18,895 nt of DNA, taken from Spirogloea muscicola. Taxonomy: Eukaryota; Streptophyta; Zygnematophyceae; Spirogloeales; Spirogloeaceae. Shown in pieces: positions 1 through 10,469 of this stretch. The stretch lies in contig WELB01000011.1 of the NCBI GenBank assembly GCA_009602725.1, positions 580,710 to 599,604 on the forward strand, in the 5' to 3' direction. Numbering within the stretch: the first letter of the stretch is position 1; every line of letters starts with the position of its first letter. A program made the translations under genes and the position numbers. Under the pieces are notes generated by a model. That model was not told the origin of the DNA and ran no database searches. It saw nothing but the letters and a program-made list of their open reading frames with translations.

Positions 1-2
1 TG

Positions 3-3000
3 GAGCCGCAGTCGCTGCGCAAGCTGTCGCTGCGCTCGCTCAAGCGCACGGCCGAGCTCTTCGCCGCCGCCGCCGCGCGCGGCGCCCGGCCGGCGCCCGA
101 CCCCCGCAGGTGCAACGCCGCCTCCGCCCTCTGCGCCAGCGCCAGCTCGCTCGCTCGACTGCCAATGGCGGCCTCAAGCGGGCGCCGCCCCGGTGTCCGA
201 CCATCCTGGGTCGACACCACACTACCAGCTCTGATGGCAGCCATTGCCTTGGTTGCGGTGCTGCCTGCGGCTCCATGTCGGCGTCCCCGAGCAGCTTGGA
301 GGAGCGGCAGGCATGCAAGGTTTGCTCACCAAGCTCGCTCGCCGCTGGCCGCCATGCCGACGGCGTCCTGGCCTTCATCCCCGTGACGATGGCCGGATGG
401 TGCTCCGGGCTGACGAGGCTCCCGGAAGCTGCTGCAGGTGCGCCTCGAGTATGCCGCAGTGAAGGACATGCCGCCGCCGGCGCTCGTGGTGAAGGACGCC
501 GTGCCGCTAGGCGGCGCTGCCAATGGGTCCGCTCCGAGCTCAACCCTGCCGAGCGCCAAAGGTATGGCTCATCGCAGAGTGCTGCGTGCTCCTCTTGAGG
601 CGCAGCAGCCACACTCGTGGTCGCCATGGCCTGAGAGAGTTCGTCACAGCAAGTTGTGACATGCAAAGCCCGCAAGGGCTTGACTTGAGATTGGCACTAG
701 CTAGTCCAATAGCAGACTCTGCAGCTGCTACAGTAAATTGAATTTCATTGGAGACAACACCTACCGTAGCACGACAGCTGACTACGTCGCGCTTGTGTTG
801 TTGTGAAGTAGGGCTTGACGGAGCTCTCGGCGCCACTCCTGATGGCAAGGGCATGCAGATGGTCGCCATCGCTCCCCAACCGGCCTGGTCGGCTGCCTCC
901 TCCTCAAGCGCCAAGTTGCTGTCAGTCCCCACTTCTGAGTGCTGCGAGGTTCCGTCTTGCAAGTGTTGGATCTTGGTTGGTGTTGGTGCTGGATTGCTGG
1001 AGAGGAGGCAGCCTGCCAAACGCACACGGCATATCTGTCCTTCTCTGCCACTTCCCACAGCTCGCAAATCGGCGCCGCGCCCGAGACCAAGGCCCTCGCC
1101 CAGGCCAAGCCCTCAACAACCGTTGCTGAGAGGTGCGCGCTTGAGTCATGGCGGCCATTGCCTCACAGCTCTGTGTGCACTGACTTCGGCGCAGCAGTAT
1201 ATCGTCACACTTACTATTAGAGCAGTTCACTGGTTGACAGCATGCTTAGTATCAGAGATGCTGGACATTGAGGGAGCCTAAGCTCCGATTGAACGTCTCA
1301 GTCAAGCAAGGCTAGGATTTCTGGTCAGCAAGATCGTCCTCCCACCCCCCCATTGGCGACATGCAGGTACATGCCGAGTGCACAGGTGATGAAACGGCTG
1401 CCGAGTAAGTGGCCAAAACCCGTGTGGCACCCACCTTGGAAAAACTACCGGGTAAGCAGCCTCATTGGCACGTGCACGTGGTCTCTGTTTGCCTGACTTT
1501 TTCTGAACCTTACTACCATGCTACTATGCTTAAGCTGCACCTTAATATGACCCAAGGATAGAGGCTAGGAGGGTAGACCCCTGGTGGAGCTTGTTTCTTC
1601 TGAGGAGGACGCTGGAGATAGAGGCTGCAAACTTGTCTTTGTCCTGGTGTCAAATTTGTCTTTGTTCTGGTTTGTTGCTTGCAGCGTAAGGATCATCCTG
1701 TCTTGCTGCTCACATGGGCCCCTTTGTACAGCCACAGCATCTATATTTAAATCGGCTGTGTTCACTCACTAATGTTGTCATGGACGGGGACACTCATGTT
1801 GAAACGGAGCTCCTCCTCGACAGGTCATTAGTGGCCACCTGGGCTGGGTCCGGTCTGTGGCCTTTGAGCCTGCCAACGAGTGGTTCTGCACGGGATCGGC
1901 AGACCGGACAATCAAGGTGCTTGTCAGATTGCCAACAATTTCACAGGGGACAGAATGTCTTAGACTGTCTTGTGGAGACTTGCCTTTGAAACGATGCTTT
2001 CAAAGTAAGCAGCTTCCATATTGACGGGTCCTCTTATGCGACGCAGCTATGGTGCCCAAATGATCAGTTTGAATGCCTGTGGCATGTCACATGCAGATCT
2101 GGGAGACTGCTACGGGGAAGCTGAAGCTCACCCTCACGGGGCACATCGAGCAAATTAGAGGTCCGAAGGACATAAATGCTGGTCTATTGACTGCTAAGTA
2201 CAGCATCGGCGTCACACTGTCCTGATAGAGTTCCCTATCACTGTGGTTTTTGCAGAAGTGTAGGGCCTTGTACAGCATCAGCATGACCAGTGGTCCTTGT
2301 GCTGAAGGCCAAGTTGCACTGGTGCAGGCCTTGCAGTGAGCCCCAGGCACCCATACATGTTCTCAGCGGGTGATGATAAGATGGTCAAGTGCTGGGACCT
2401 TGAGTACAACAAGGTGCTAAATCTCTTCATTCATTCTCAACTTGGTAGCTGTAAAACTCCGAGTCACTTAGTGCATTCCTTGCATGGAGGATTGTGCTGA
2501 AGCATGGCGGGCTCGCAAGCAACTTCGGCAAACTCCAGTCTTTCATTATGTTGGCAAATCTTAGTCTGTTGCTGCGCACTGAGGCACGCGTCTGGCAAGG
2601 GCGGCAGGTAATCAGGTCATACCACGGGCACCTCAGCGGCGTCTACTGCCTGGCACTGCACCCCATGCTCGATGTTCTCATGACTGGAGGGCGCGACTCT
2701 GTCTGCCGGGTCAGACCTTCCCTCATTTACTGTGACATTGTTGATGTAGCCAAGGCTGCAGTTATAGGTGCATGAGAGGTGACTGACAGCCGCTGCTGAA
2801 GCTGCCGGCAGGTCTGGGACATGCGGACCAAGGCGCAGGTTTTTGCCCTGTCTGGCCACGAAAGCACAGTCTGCGCTGTTATCACACAGGGTGCAGTAAG
2901 TCCATGGCCCTGGTTCTGCTCTCGAGCAAGTGGAAGTTGCACAAGGCCTGTTACTTACATTGGCCCTCTTCATTCTGGGTGCCCTCTGCTTAATCACTGT

Positions 3001-4328
3001 AATTTGTCCGATGCAGGACCCTCAGGTGGTCACAGGATCCCATGACACAACCATAAAGCTCTGGGATCTTGCTGCAGGTTCCCGCCCACAGCTTTGAGCA
3101 CTACTGCTCATTAATGGTTGCTCTTTGAATTTCTCTGAGATTGTGTGACAGCAAAGGCTTGCCTGTCATTCTTACATTGTACGCATGGCTAATGCATCCT
3201 CAATCTTATGCCATTGCCATCTTGGGATCATGCTTTGCTGCTGTACTCTGCAGGCAAAACAATGTCAACCCTAACCTTCCATAAGAAGTCCGTCCGAGCA
3301 TTAGCAATGCATCCCTTTGAGTAAGTGAATCATTGTGCTATTTATCCAGTGGCCATACTTTGACAATCCTCTCACTGTATTACAGCGCAAAGACCACAAC
3401 TCTCACGCCGCAAAAAGTATTGAGGGCTTGAGCAGGTCTACTTTGTGCTGCCTGCTCAAAAATGTCACAAGAGTTGTGCAGACATACATTTGCATCGGCG
3501 TCGGCAGACAATGTGAAGAAGTTCCGCCTGCCAAAAGGGGAGTTCCTGCATAATATGCTGTGAGTTTGATCATCACGGTCATGTGTCTCTTCCGGGAAAC
3601 ATTTGATCTGACTCATACGATTTGTTCTTAGCAAGCACGGGCTGACTTAGAGAGTACACATGGTACTAGCAAGACTGGCCCTGGGATGTGATTGATTGGA
3701 CTCCGCTAAGCGGCACAGGTCCCAGCAGAGGACCATTGTCAACTGCATGGCCATCAACGAGGACAACGTGATGGTGTCGGGAGGTGGGTGCTGTATGGCA
3801 ATCATGCCCAAAGTGGTTGAGATAAGCTGTACTAGGCACCAGAGTATGATTGAGTTGAGAGTAATTGACATGATCAATCATAATGGCAGGTGATAATGGT
3901 AGCGTGTGGTGCTGGGACTGGAAGAGCGGACACAACTACCAGCAGGCGCAGACGGTCGTGCAACCAGGTGCAGATTGACAGTGCGACATTATCAACACCT
4001 TGCTGCTTGATGGGTGCATGAGGCGAACCCCTAGGACAGCTGTAAGATCAGTTCACCTAAACTTGCAGAACCCCAACTATGAGCCTTTGAATCTCGAGTC
4101 GTCATTTTGCAGATTTTGGAAGCTAATGCCCGTCATGGTGCGGTTGTGTGTGCAGGCTCGCTGGACAGCGAGGCGGGCATCTATGCGCTTTCGTTTGACA
4201 TGACAGGCTCGCGGCTGGTGACCTGTGAGGCGGACAAGACGATCAAGATGTGGAAGGAGGACACGACGGCCACGCCTGAGACGCACCCTGTACATTTTCG
4301 GCCACCCAAGGACATCCGGCGCTTCTGA
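3..4328 (+). CDS. PRL1: PRL1/PLRG1/Prp46 WD40 spliceosome protein, 5' edge-cut
   Basis: In plants, animals and yeast this family is a core NineTeen/MAC complex subunit needed for spliceosome activation; plant PRL1 also acts in stress signalling. Exons seen: 3-~109, 438-561, 1012 or 1061-1132, 1367-1451, 1824-1916, 2097-2160, 2328-2413, 2608-2709, 2812-2895, 3017-3077, 3254-3320, 3482-3559, 3719-3783, 3890-3967, 4156-4328. From 1367 on, all junctions are GT-AG and keep frame. Exon 1 reads [15 protein letters not shown], matching the plant PRL1 N-terminus. Bases 1-2 (tg) could end the [17 protein letters not shown] precedes the seven-bladed WD40 domain, which contains [35 protein letters not shown] and [12 protein letters not shown]. 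The C-terminus is [17 protein letters not shown]. The N-terminal linker (110-1366) is poorly conserved: its exons are tentative and the first splice does not close in phase. Convergent with the next gene. Confidence 0.96.
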
Positions 4329-4697
4329 GGCGGAGCACTGGCAGCAGGTCCGTGAGGTTCAAAAGCGCCCTTGAAGTGGCCCCCACACAGGCTTCGGTGG
4401 ACTTTGACCAACTGCTCATACATTCTTGCCGCTAGCTTATTCCTAAGAATCTCTTAAGCCTCGTTGTAGAACATACAGAAGCCACATTCTAGGTATGTGC
4501 AACAGTGGCTACTCAATGACTAATTGATCATTACTTGCACTCTCACATGTACCAATTACTCGCGCTGCAAGCAAGTTGTAAAGTTCTTGCATATGGAGCT
4601 AGACAAGCTTTGCGCAGCACTTGACTCCTATGTACAATATCTTAGCCACCAGAGCAATGCAGCAGGGTGACGAATGCCTGCACTGCTTATGGATTCC
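4329..4697. other. Convergent 3' intergenic spacer
   Basis: The + strand PRL1 stop at 4328 and the - strand oxygenase stop at 4698 face each other across 369 bases. No open frame here looks like a protein. Both 3' untranslated regions must lie in this interval and may overlap. Confidence 0.7.
4577..4581 (+). terminator. Candidate TGTAA polyadenylation signal for PRL1
   Basis: TGTAA lies about 250 bases after the PRL1 stop codon. In chlorophyte algae TGTAA is the usual polyadenylation signal. A five-base motif is weak evidence, and I found no matching signal on the - strand for the oxygenase gene in this spacer. Confidence 0.35.
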
Positions 4698-7600
4698 TCA
4701 GACTGGCGCATCATAGCCCGTGTGTGTGGCTTTGTAGCGGTCGAGCAGGTACTGTCCGCTCCGAATTGGTGGATATCTGCAACGGGGAGTGAAAGCTGCC
4801 CCTGAGTGTAGGACTCACCCGTAAAACCAATGCAGAACCAGATCACGTTGCAAACATTTGCAAGAAGGACCTGAGTACTCCGCTTGTGCATAAATCTGCG
4901 ACCATGACCTTCATGGAGTGGGACTGCCAATCCTGAAAAGCAGCCCTAAACCCTGATAACGCTGGTCTGACCAGGGCCGCCAAGCACTAACTGCCACATT
5001 GAAGCTATTGATTACTAGCTGCTTACTGCTGAAGCTTGAATCAATCTGATGAGGAGTCAGCAGCAAAGTCTATGCAGAGATGTTGTGCACCTTGGGGGAT
5101 TGCTAGTGTTGCAGCATGATGGGAGGCACTCCACCAAGCAGTCAAAATTGGGCTCAAAGAAGAAGGGAATCTGCACCAATCAATCTTGTGCAAGTCAGTC
5201 TGGGCCATCCAATGCATGATATCGTCGCGCACTTGGCCATGGGCTCCGTGATTTTTGGCAACAACTGATCTTAGGCAACAATCATGTGATACATATTTCT
5301 CCAGCATGACCATGAATATTGGCTTACAGAAAAGCGCTCTTTCCCGGGATTCACCACTCGATGCAATGTGGACCTGCAGCAATAGTAGCTCTGCAGTGTC
5401 AAATGTGCAAGGGAGTGCCGCTCTTGAGGGCCAGTAACCGCGTCCGCAGATAGCTGCACATCTGGATACTTGTGGCAGCCGCTGTCTAGTGATGACATGA
5501 ATTTGCAACGTCGGCGACATTCAAAGTAGATCACACAAGGTCAAGTACTGAGATGAGCAACTGCCTACCTGAAACGATTGTTGGTCCACCGCTCAAGCAT
5601 GTCGCCAAGGTTCACAATGAGGGCCCTATGATGAGGAACGTCGACATCCTTTAATTGCTGTGCTCAACATACAAGCAAGTCAATGCCGTGCATGTGGGCG
5701 GCAGCACTTTTAGCAGGCGGCACCCCTCACCCGGGCAGCGGCTTCACGTCCTCCCACCGCTGTGGCACCTGGTCTTTCTCCTTACAGATCTGCAACACAC
5801 ATACTGAGACCGTGAGAGCTCTGCTCAGCTACCTTAGGCATGATGCAAGACTGCAGGGCACAAATCTGGTCTATGATACATACTCTTAAGGAAGCTCTCA
5901 AGGAGGTCCAGATCCAATACATAGAACGTGTGAAGCTGTCAAGCAAAAACAGTGACCCAGGCAGCGGTTCAACTACCTGGAGGCCGCAGACGTCATCCGT
6001 GAGCAGCAGAGTGAGCATGCCGTAATCCGTATGTGCGCCAGCACCAAAGACGCCTTCCTCGGGCCTTGATTGCTCCTCTGGGAGATACGCGGCAGCCAGG
6101 GCCGTTTAGGCGCAAGCGTACCTTGCTTCCTATGACTGCAACCATCACAAGTCTGTGACGGTGACGAGCAATCAGAGTCGGGGCACAAGGTGAAGCTAGA
6201 CTTGGGAACAAGCCATAGGTGTCAGGATGAAGAGCACAAGGTCTGAGGTTTGTGGTCAAGGTCTCAGGAAGTTGTCGAAGCTCGAGGGTTGGAGGGGCTC
6301 ACCACTGTAATGGAGGAGGCGTAGAAAGAGCATGGGGTCGTCAAACATGCCCGGCTGGAGGAAGTGGCCGACGTCCAGGTCCAGGGCGCACGCGACGTGC
6401 TTCAACAGGCGCAGGCCAAGGCGCCTGCAGACAGGCAGTGGAGATGCGTATGGCCCAGCTGAGCCAGGTGCGTCGTAGGTTCTGAGCCTAAGCTCGGATC
6501 AACACAATCAGCAAAATGACGGTGGTGATCATTGTGCAAATGGTGCTGGCCAAGGAGCCAATGGATCCTGAGCCATAATCCCTAAGCCCTGGTTATAGAC
6601 TTCTTACTTTGCTTGCTCAAAGTAGGCCTCCATGGTCTCCCGCCACCCTGGCAGCAGCTCTGCCCTCAGGAGCATCCATAGAGTCAAGGTTGAAGGGAAA
6701 GGATTTACTGCCGATTTTTCCCGAACCGCCAACTTTGTGCTCCGCACTCAGCATGAAGATTTTAGCTGTCAACTTTGCAGGAACTCGTGACAGTCAGGGC
6801 AAAGGTTTCAGGCGGCTCACGTGCGGCGGGCCACTGGTTAGGCCCGTGAAGCGGCTTGGCGGAGCGTGCATCACCAGCCGGGACCTCCTTGCCAATGTAG
6901 AAGCCCTCCTTGGTGTCCCCTGCGCAAGGCATCCCCCGACGAGAGCCGGCTGAGGCACCCCACAGCATACCCGCACGTTCCGATCGCCTGGCGCGGCAAC
7001 TGCTCACTGGTCTTGTCTCCAGTGATGGAGCATGGAGCCCTTAGCAGGCCAGCCACCAGGAGCCCACACCCAGAGACCGCCGCTCTGACACAATTTGTGA
7101 GCAAGTCGAGCACCAAAGCTTGGAAGTGGTGCAGGGAACACACGGCCCCTGACTGCCGGGATTTGGGCCCCTGGCTCAATGGCGCCCACAACTGCCAGCT
7201 TGGTGTATTAATAAGGGGCTGCCAGCAGCTAGCGCACGAGTGAATCTTCATGGACGACAAGCTGAGTACTTCTTGATAGGATTGTGAGGCTTTCGTCAGT
7301 CATGTTTGTCCCTTGTCCTTTCATCTTCGTTTCACAAACCTCCTGAGGAGCCGCAGAGGAGGGTAGGAGGACGACATAGGCTTGACACAGGCTGACTCAA
7401 AACCCTGTTCCTAAACCTAAGCCGTAATGCTAGCCCGAACCTTAAATCCAAAGTCCTTGATACTAAACCTTTGTAGCATTCGCAGGGCAGGGAGTTCCTT
7501 GAGCACAAGTGTGGACACACTCAGAAGTCCTGAACCTGTGTTTAAGCCCTAAACCTAACTCGAACCCTAAACCCTGAACCTAAACATCAAACCTCTGTGG

Positions 7601-8029
7601 CATTCGCAGGTCAGGGAGGTCCTTGAATACAAGTGTGGAGTGGGTGTACCGATGGTCTGGCGGGCGGGGTCGAGGACCTCCTCCCGGAAGGCCGTGTAGC
7701 CGCGGTTGTTGGCGTCCTGCGCCACCGCCATCTTGGCGCCCAGCGGCAGCGCGAAGAAGGCGCGGGCGCCCGCCAGCGCCGCGGCCGCCAGCGCTGCGTC
7801 CACGCCGTGGTTCACGACGTAGAAGAAGCCCGCCTCCACGCACGCCTGCGCCAATTGCAGCGGCGGCGACGAAAGGTCAGCCGCCCAGCAATGGCCTCCG
7901 CAGCTCCCGCCGCAGCTGACCCTGGACCTCACGGCAAACCTTGCGAACGGCCGCGGCGACGGCAGCGTCGCTTCCGGCCAGGTCCACGACGCCGATGGCG
8001 CGCTCGCTCGCCGACGGGAGGCCGCTCAT
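4698..8029 (-). CDS. 2-oxoglutarate/Fe(II)-dependent oxygenase, At3g50210-like
   Basis: Complete 11-exon gene. Exons in - strand order: 8029-7940, 7845-7650, 6919-6821, 6659-6608, 6424-6303, 6077-5977, 5789-5731, 5625-5569, 5373-5328, 5170-5091, 4776-4698. They sum to 981 nt, 326 residues plus TGA, with every phase closing. Introns are GT-AG; the acceptor before 5625 is TAG, the others CAG. The N-terminal DIOX_N part has ACVEAGFFYVVNHG, then GDTKEGFYIG, HGPNQWP and LPGWRETMEAYFEQ. The Fe site is H202 and D204 (GAGAHTDYG) with H263 (STLHRV); the 2OG anchor is R272-x-S274. YPPIRSGQYLLDRY lies near the end. The family couples 2-oxoglutarate decarboxylation to substrate oxidation; the substrate cannot be told from sequence. 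No targeting peptide is evident, so probably cytosolic. The start ATG has a GCCGCC leader. All catalytic residues are intact. Confidence 0.95.
7400..7640. repeat. Telomere-like motifs and 49-bp duplication in oxygenase intron 2
   Basis: Inside the 730-base intron between oxygenase exons 2 and 3. Perfect CCCTAAA heptamers sit at 7547-7553 and 7565-7571, surrounded by degenerate versions such as CCTAAAC and CCTGAAC. A 49-base block at 7467-7515 recurs at 7591-7639 with six mismatches, 124 bases apart. The second copy begins only 11 bases inside the intron. Confidence 0.75.
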
Positions 8030-8174
8030 GGCGGCGGCGGCGGTGGCGGTGGCGGCAGCGGTCTCCCGCCAGCCGAGCGTGAGCGCAGTGGGAGCTAAGA
8101 GCAGCAGGTGTGCTTCGCCGGCTGCTGGCGGGCGCCGCCGCCACCGCCACAGCCGCCGCCGCTACGGGAGGATG

Positions 8175-8180
<6 letters not shown>

Positions 8181-8225
<45 letters not shown>
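8181..8225. repeat. (CCG)15 triplet microsatellite
   Basis: Fifteen uninterrupted CCG units on the + strand, so CGG/GGC on the strand transcribed as oxygenase mRNA. It lies about 152 bases upstream of the oxygenase ATG, within a wider GC-rich tract from about 8030 that also holds GCG runs. It probably falls in the 5' leader or core promoter. It generates spurious poly-Pro, poly-Arg and poly-Gly open frames. Confidence 0.95.
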
Positions 8226-8226
<1 letters not shown>

Positions 8227-8279
8227 AGGCGGGGATATCGGAGTGTGTCGTGTGATGAAGGCCTGATTGTCCAAGTGAA

Positions 8280-8464
8280 AGAGAGAGAAGGCGCGCGGGG
8301 CGCATGAATTGAAAGGGAGGCCAATTCAAGCCAATACATTGTTCAGGCAGAGTCGAGTGCAGACTAAACAATGCTACATAATACGGAGACCTAATCTAAG
8401 GTACCTAAGATGACATTAGTACCCACGGGTGAGCACAAACAAATCTGACAAGCTAACTTGGGGA
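8280..8464. repeat. 185-bp perfect direct repeat, copy A
   Basis: I compared this block base by base with 9053-9237 and found no difference over 185 bases (offset 773). It starts in an AG-rich run, passes through a GCGCGCGGGGCGC core and ends in a retroelement C-terminal motif (8416-8448, - strand). Copy A abuts the oxygenase 5' region. Confidence 0.95.
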
Positions 8465-9030
8465 AACTTGGTGAAAATGAAATGACTCTTCCCAGTAGAG
8501 GCGATGGCTGTGATTGGCTTACCCAGAAATTGGTAAATGGCAGGGAGAGTAGCCGTTAGTCCGCAACCTCCAAGGAGAATCTGATCAAATGGAAGCGCGG
8601 CCAGATTGACTGGTGGCTGGGAAAGAAGAAAGAGCTCGCCCACAAGAAGAGATCGTGTATTAGAAAGAAATGTAGGCCAGATGGCCAGGTACAAAGGCAA
8701 GCACATAAAGCCCATAGAAGAGAGGGGCTGGCAGAAGCCAGCCAAAAAAGAATGGACAAAATCCAAAGAGCTACAACAGGTGCCGAAAAGAAGGGAAACA
8801 CACAGCTAGGCATCTAAACAACTAGACATGACGAAACCACAGGAAGCTCAGTACCCGCGGGTGAGCAACATCAGGTCAGAGTAGCTCGAAAGGCCAGCCC
8901 AAAAGAATGGACAAGGTCTGAAGGAATTTGATCTCATTAAACAAGTGCCATGTTGGAGACAGTTCGGCGCAGCGGCTGGGGGATAGAACAATGAGGCTGC
9001 AAGAGCGAAGTGCTCGCCCGCAGAGAACTG

Positions 9031-9049
9031 GGGCTGGCAAAGCCAGCCC
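9031..9049. other. Perfect hairpin in retroelement tail (left copies)
   Basis: GGGCTGGC, loop AAA, GCCAGCCC: an 8-bp perfect stem. Related hairpins in this field are at 8726-8743 (7-bp stem), 9568-9587 (one change, kept as a G-U pair in the - strand RNA) and 9783-9801 (7-bp stem, 5-base loop). The copy at about 9464-9483 has a broken stem. Confidence 0.85.
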
Positions 9050-9052
9050 AAG

Positions 9053-9237
9053 AGAGAGAGAAGGCGCGCGGGGCGCATGAATTGAAAGGGAGGCCAATTC
9101 AAGCCAATACATTGTTCAGGCAGAGTCGAGTGCAGACTAAACAATGCTACATAATACGGAGACCTAATCTAAGGTACCTAAGATGACATTAGTACCCACG
9201 GGTGAGCACAAACAAATCTGACAAGCTAACTTGGGGA
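9053..9237. repeat. 185-bp perfect direct repeat, copy B
   Basis: Identical to 8280-8464. The 588 bases between the copies (8465-9052) are retroelement-tail sequence. Neither copy has clear TG...CA ends, so LTR status is not supported. The lack of differences implies a recent duplication or gene conversion, or an assembly artefact. Confidence 0.95.
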
Positions 9238-9384
9238 GCTGGAGCGCCGCCACGAAAGCCGGAGGCCTTTAGAGCGCGCCCTGCACGTTGATGAAGAGCC
9301 AATGCTTGCGAGCGCTGCAAACTAAGCGAGAGCCGCATTCTATAATATGCAACTAAGGCCTGCGGAATGCTGGAGTGGCCCAAG

Positions 9385-9640
9385 CTGCCCCAAGAAGAAT
9401 GGACAATGTCCAAAGCCAAAGAAAGAGGTGCCGGAAAAAAAGAAGAGCTCGCCCATAGAGAGAGGGGCTCGCAAAGCCAAACCAAAAAGAATGGACAATG
9501 TCCAAAGCCAAAGAAAGTGCCGGAAAAAGGACTACACTACAAAGAAAGTGCCCGCCCATAGAGAAGAGGGGCTGGCAAAGCCAACCCAAATAGAATGGAC
9601 AATGTTCAAAGCCAAAGAAAGAAGTGCCTACAAAGCGCGA
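9385..9640 (-). repeat. About 90-105-bp tandem tail repeats
   Basis: Three successive units share AATGGACAATGTCCAAAGCC (+ strand), then an AAAG-rich run, a GTGCCGGAAAAA stretch, CGCCCATAGAG and GGGGCT-C/G-GCAAAGCC. They begin at about 9391, 9480 and 9590. GGACAATGTCC is itself a short palindrome. The second unit has an extra piece, GGACTACACTAC, also found near 10321-10332. Confidence 0.8.
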
Positions 9641-9889
9641 GCCGGTGCAGAGGGAGATGCAGATGGATGCTCAGTATCCACGTGTGAGCAACAGCAGATC
9701 AGAGTAACTCGAAGCAGGAAAAGCGGCACTCTGCCGAGACCCGGAAGCAGCAGCAGAGAAAGTGCTCGCCCATTGAGAATAGGGGCTGGAAAAGCCAGCC
9801 CAGAAAAGAATGAACAGAGTACGAGAAGCGGGCCAGGGGAAGCGCTAAGATAAACAAGCACACAGAGAAACAAAGCAGCTACGAATCAC

Positions 9890-10232
9890 TCAGTAACCTC
9901 TGCTAAGCAGCCGCCGGTCGGAGATGCTAGGCTCGTGGAAGTGGGTCCCCTGGCCGGAGCCAGAGGCAGCAGCGAGGGCTCTGCCGGCACGAAGTTGCAA
10001 CGCCTGGGCCATAGACCTCTGCAGCGAGACGGCCAGGCGCATTCGATACGCTTGCGCCAGCGACCCGGCTGCAGGAAAGTCTACCGGCTCCCCATGGAAG
10101 CGACGGGCGATGGTGTGGCGGGCGAGCTGGGTGAGCAGCTCGAGCCACCGAGCGCCCAGCGCCCCATGGGTGTCAATGGCCAACGGGAAGAACTCGTCTT
10201 CCCCGCGGATGGTCTGCGTACTTCAGCTCTTC
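9890..10232 (-). pseudogene. Retroelement ORF C-terminus, left copy (frameshifted)
   Basis: On the - strand the frame reads DEFFPLAIDTHGALGARWLE and continues about 100 codons to LLSRGY and a TGA at 9890-9892. An F-x-P-L-A-x-x-T-x-G-x-L-G block is, to my knowledge, typical of the far C-terminus of a group of reverse-transcriptase ORFs of non-LTR elements in algae and invertebrates. Compared with the + strand copy at 17515-17897, this one has one extra base near 10203, which breaks the frame upstream. No reverse transcriptase domain is present here. Confidence 0.7.
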
Positions 10233-10469
10233 AGCCCGCAGCCATAGCACGCGCGTGGACCGCATGAGCCAAACATTGCTGTAGCGAGACTGCCAGCCTA
10301 ATACGAAAGAGGCCGAAAGAGGACTACACTACCAAACACCACAACGCACTAAGGAAGCTCAGTACCCGCGAGTGAGCAACATCAGGTCGGAGTAGCTCGT
10401 TGCCGGGAAGGAGGCACTTCGTCGAGACCGAAATAGCGGCTGTAAAAGCCAGCCAGGTGCATACAGTTG

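Noticed and set aside
748-1281. 177-residue + strand open frame near the PRL1 start
   Set aside because: It is in a different frame from the PRL1 exons and spans probable introns. It has no recognisable domain.
7929-8339. Long Arg-, Pro- and Gly-rich open frames on both strands
   Set aside because: They are produced by the CCG/CGG triplet tract and overlap the real oxygenase exon 1 in the wrong frames.
8416-8813. Hydrophobic, membrane-protein-like open frames on the - strand (8416-8766, 8556-8813) and similar ones at 8848-9144 and 9353-9589
   Set aside because: They are translations of T/C-rich retroelement tail sequence. They share the repeat-encoded end R-G-Y-stop and have no family signature or start context.
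8280-9237. The 185-bp repeats as LTRs of a small LTR/TRIM element
   Set aside because: No TG...CA termini, no primer-binding site or polypurine tract seen. The interior is the same tail-repeat material found elsewhere.
9385-9640. A CRISPR-like array
   Set aside because: Unit spacing is irregular, repeats are long and diverged, spacers are not unique, and the genome is clearly eukaryotic.
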